Shown in pieces: positions 41,616 to 43,785 of a stretch of DNA of 43,785 nucleotides. The notes under the pieces were generated by a model. It searched no databases, was not told the DNA's origin, and saw only the letters and a program-made list of their open reading frames with translations. The first letter of the stretch is position 1; every line of letters starts with the position of its first letter. Origin of the DNA: RGIG4576 sp964613095 (GTDB lineage: Bacteria; Bacteroidota; Bacteroidia; Bacteroidales; Muribaculaceae). Location: contig CAZTFX010000010.1 in NCBI GenBank assembly GCA_964613095.1, positions 1 through 43,785 of the forward strand, read 5' to 3'. The translations under genes were made by a program, and so were the position numbers.

Positions 41616-43415
41616 TTATTCCTTATTAGCTCGTTTTCGTTCTATTTCATCCAGAATAATTTTACGCATACGTATATGGTTTGGAGTAACTTCCACATAT
41701 TCATCAGCTTTGATGTATTCTAATGCTTCTTCCAAGCTAAACACTACCGGAGGAACGATACGAGCTTTATCATCAGCGCCCGAAGCACGCATGTTGGTTA
41801 ATTTCTTTGATTTTGTTACATTCACTACGATATCGTTGTCTTTGGCATTTTCACCAACAACCTGACCGGCATAAACTTCCTCCTGTGGGAAGATAAAGAA
41901 ACGTCCACGATCTTGTAACTTATCTATTGCATAAGCAAATGCTGTTCCTGCTTCCATTGCTATAAGCGAACCATTTGTACGACGCACTATATCACCTTTC
42001 CATGGCTGATATTCAAGAAAACGATGAGACATTATGGCTTCACCTGCCGATGCCGTAAGTACGTTGGTACGTAATCCGATAATACCACGTGAAGGTATAT
42101 TAAACTCAAGATTAATACGGTCATTTTGAGTCTCCATACTTACCATTTCACCTCGACGACGAGTCACCATATCTATTATCTTACTTGAATATTCTTCGGG
42201 AACATTAATAGACAACGCTTCAACAGGCTCACATTTAACGCCATCTATTTCTTTTATAATTACTTGTGGTTGCCCCACTTGTAATTCATAGCCTTCACGG
42301 CGCATTGTCTCTATCAATACCGACAAATGCAATACACCTCGACCAAACACAGTCCAAGAGTCATCACGTTCTCCGCGTTCTACACGTAATGCAAGATTTT
42401 TATCAAGTTCTTTAGCCAAGCGATCTGCGATGTGACGCGATGTAACAAATTTACCGTCTTTACCGAAAAATGGTGAATCATTGATAGTAAATGTCATTGA
42501 CATCGTAGGTTCATCTATCGCAATGCGAGGAAGAGGCTCAGGATTTTTAAAATCGGAAATAGTGTCGCCTATTTCAAATCCTTCAATACCCACTAACGCA
42601 CAGATATCACCCGATTTCACACTCTCCACCTTCTTTCGGCTCATACCTTCAAATGTGTGAAGCTCTTTAATACGTTGGCGAACCACCGTACCGTCTTTCT
42701 TACACAAAGCCACATCTATATTCTCACGTATTTCGCCACGATGAACACGACCTATGGCAATACGCCCCACATAAGAAGAATAGTCAAGCGATGTAATCAG
42801 CATTTGCGCATCACCTTCAATAACTTCCGGAGCCGGTATATACTCAATTATAGCATCAAGAAGTTGATAAATATTATCAGTTGGCTTTTGCCAATCGGTA
42901 CTCATCCAATTTTGCTTTGCCGAACCATAAATTGTTTGGAAATCCAATTGGTCTTCGGTAGCATTAAGATTAAACATCAGGTCGAATACCATTTCTTGAA
43001 CTTCGTCAGGACGACAATTAGGCTTATCCACTTTATTTATCACTACAATAGGTTTCAAGCCTATTTGTAGAGCCTTTTCAAGCACGAAACGAGTTTGAGG
43101 CATTGGACCTTCAAAAGCATCAACCAACAATAGGCAACCATCGGCCATATTCAATACTCGTTCCACTTCACCACCAAAGTCACTGTGTCCCGGAGTATCT
43201 ATTATATTTATCTTATACCCATTATAATCAATAGAAACATTCTTTGAAAGAATTGTGATTCCGCGTTCACGTTCCAAATCATTATTATCTAGGACTAATT
43301 CCCCGGAATTTTGATTTACTCGGAACAAATTGCCGGCAAGCAACATCTTATCTACCAACGTCGTCTTTCCATGATCGACGTGTGCAATTATCGCAATATT
43401 TCTAATCTTTTGCAT
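41616..43415 (-). CDS. typA: Ribosome-associated GTPase TypA/BipA
   Basis: Translation-factor GTPase related to EF-G that binds the 70S ribosome and helps large-subunit assembly and stress adaptation. 599 residues, family-typical. G1 AHVDHGKTTLVDKML (about 11-25), G2 RERGITILSKN, G3 IIDTPGHSDFGGEVERVL, G4 VVINKVDKPN and G5 SAKQNW. Domain II, then the EF-G-like domains III and V (SMTFTINDSPFFGKDGKF, RGVLHLSVLIETMRREGYE) and the BipA-specific C-terminus with SGADDKARIVPP. The start MQKIRNIAIIAH is preceded by its promoter box. Divergent from rpsO. Confidence 0.97.
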   Translation of the reverse strand: MQKIRNIAIIAHVDHGKTTLVDKMLLAGNLFRVNQNSGELVLDNNDLERERGITILSKNVSIDYNGYKINIIDTPGHSDFGGEVERVLNMADGCLLLVDAFEGPMPQTRFVLEKALQIGLKPIVVINKVDKPNCRPDEVQEMVFDLMFNLNATEDQLDFQTIYGSAKQNWMSTDWQKPTDNIYQLLDAIIEYIPAPEVIEGDAQMLITSLDYSSYVGRIAIGRVHRGEIRENIDVALCKKDGTVVRQRIKELHTFEGMSRKKVESVKSGDICALVGIEGFEIGDTISDFKNPEPLPRIAIDEPTMSMTFTINDSPFFGKDGKFVTSRHIADRLAKELDKNLALRVERGERDDSWTVFGRGVLHLSVLIETMRREGYELQVGQPQVIIKEIDGVKCEPVEALSINVPEEYSSKIIDMVTRRRGEMVSMETQNDRINLEFNIPSRGIIGLRTNVLTASAGEAIMSHRFLEYQPWKGDIVRRTNGSLIAMEAGTAFAYAIDKLQDRGRFFIFPQEEVYAGQVVGENAKDNDIVVNVTKSKKLTNMRASGADDKARIVPPVVFSLEEALEYIKADEYVEVTPNHIRMRKIILDEIERKRANKE

Positions 43416-43434
43416 ATTATACCTATTTCGAGTG

Positions 43435-43442
43435 CAAAGTTA
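43435..43442 (-). promoter_or_regulatory. typA: -7 box of the typA promoter
   Basis: TAACTTTG on the minus strand followed by CA, 19 bases before the ATG; predicted leader about 15 bases. No -33 TTG at the usual spacing. Confidence 0.5.
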
Positions 43443-43490
43443 GCGTATTTCATCAAAAAAGCCTAGATATATCACTATTTTTTTGTACGC

Positions 43491-43525
43491 TTTGATGTGT
43501 ATTTCAAAAAATATGTCTATCTTTG
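43491..43525 (+). promoter_or_regulatory. rpsO: Promoter of rpsO
   Basis: TTTG at 43491-43494, 23 bases, then TATCTTTG at 43518-43525 followed by CA. Predicted leader about 33 bases before the ATG at 43563. Divergent from typA. Confidence 0.55.
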
Positions 43526-43562
43526 CACCGCAATTTTATTAACAATATAATATTTATAAGTA

Positions 43563-43785
43563 ATGTACTTAGATTCTGAAAAAAAGAAAGAAATCTTTGG
43601 AACTTACGGAGCAAGCAATACTGATACTGGCTCTCCAGAAGCTCAGATAGCATTATTCTCTATCCGTATTTCCCACTTGACTGAACACTTGAAGTCAAAC
43701 CACAAAGATTATAACACAGCTCGTGCACTTAAGAAACTTGTAGGTAAGCGTCGTCGCTTGTTGGATTACCTAATCCGCACCGATA
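43563..43785 (+). CDS. rpsO: 30S ribosomal protein S15, 3' end missing
   Basis: The first 74 codons of the gene; it runs off the window end. S15 binds 16S rRNA early in small-subunit assembly. Translation begins MYLDSEKKKEIFGTYGASNT, then DTGSPEAQIALFSIRISHLT, and reaches KLVGKRRRLLDYLIRTD, all diagnostic of S15. The family is ~89 residues, so about 15 are missing. Codons are more biased and less AT-rich than in neighbouring genes, as expected for a highly expressed protein. Confidence 0.97.
   Translation, partial: MYLDSEKKKEIFGTYGASNTDTGSPEAQIALFSIRISHLTEHLKSNHKDYNTARALKKLVGKRRRLLDYLIRTD

Noticed and set aside
42657..43070. 137-codon plus-strand frame inside typA
   Set aside because: Antisense to the GTPase domain; no start context or homology.
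1..43785. CRISPR arrays, insertion sequences, phage genes, riboswitches
   Set aside because: No regularly spaced repeats, transposase or integrase motifs, terminal inverted repeats or known aptamer cores were recognised on either strand.

Overview
The window is a stretch of chromosome from a Bacteroidota bacterium, most likely order Bacteroidales. Five things point there. It encodes SprA, the outer-membrane channel of the type IX secretion system (T9SS), and a DUF5103/T9SS plug protein. It has two proteins with T9SS type A C-terminal sorting domains. It has a TamB/TamL (lipoprotein BamA-like) pair and families such as DUF4491 and DUF3109. The gaps in front of genes carry the Bacteroidota -7 box TAnnTTTG instead of a TATAAT box. 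Base composition is AT-rich (roughly mid-30s % GC by eye). I cannot assign a genus.

Layout. 1-9278 (+): end of a secreted subtilisin-like protease with a T9SS tail, then ruvA and sprA. 9388-11410 (-): ribosomal protein L31 type B, a DUF3109 cysteine-cluster protein and fabD. 11591-12709 (+): tatA-tatC. 12757-14133 (-): an iron-sulfur-flavoprotein-like reductase and tcdA. 14381-15340 (+): a Na+/Ca2+ exchanger-type antiporter, then tRNA-Arg(CCG) on the minus strand at 15401-15472. 15566-17518 (+): ung and the T9SS plug gene, converging with tamL-tamB-vanZ-like (17530-25119, -). 25285-30015 (+): two LeuT-type (NSS) transporters around a small membrane protein, then folP and the c-di-AMP synthase gene cdaA. 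30154-35749 (+): a TonB-receptor-like beta-barrel, PAP2 phosphatase, DUF4491, a mini T9SS-tail protein, ilvE and an HD-domain protein. 35782-36859 (-): an ECF sigma factor with a four-helix membrane partner. 36986-40871 (+): a D-2-hydroxyacid dehydrogenase and LptD. 40946-43415 (-): a PepSY-like periplasmic protein and typA/bipA. 43563-end (+): start of rpsO.

The genes group by function. One group is envelope biogenesis and export: sprA and plug for T9SS, tatA/tatC, tamB/tamL and lptD. Another is core metabolism and information processing: ruvA, rpmE2, fabD, tcdA, ung, folP, ilvE, typA, rpsO. A third is ion transport and signalling: the antiporter, the NSS transporters, cdaA and the sigma factor. 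No insertion sequence, phage, CRISPR array or integrated element was seen, and no gene-free stretch exceeds 300 bases. The longest gap, about 247 bases at 14134-14380, holds the tcdA and antiporter control regions, a weak hairpin and a 12-codon ORF.

I did not find a clear new multi-gene system. The observations most worth a second look are: a protein that is little more than a T9SS sorting domain; four identical TATATTTGTA promoter boxes, one placed so that tcdA would be leaderless and one inside the loop of a terminator; two genes that start with TTG in the same TAATTGAG context; a small membrane protein between two NSS transporters; and an ECF sigma factor paired with a non-canonical membrane protein.
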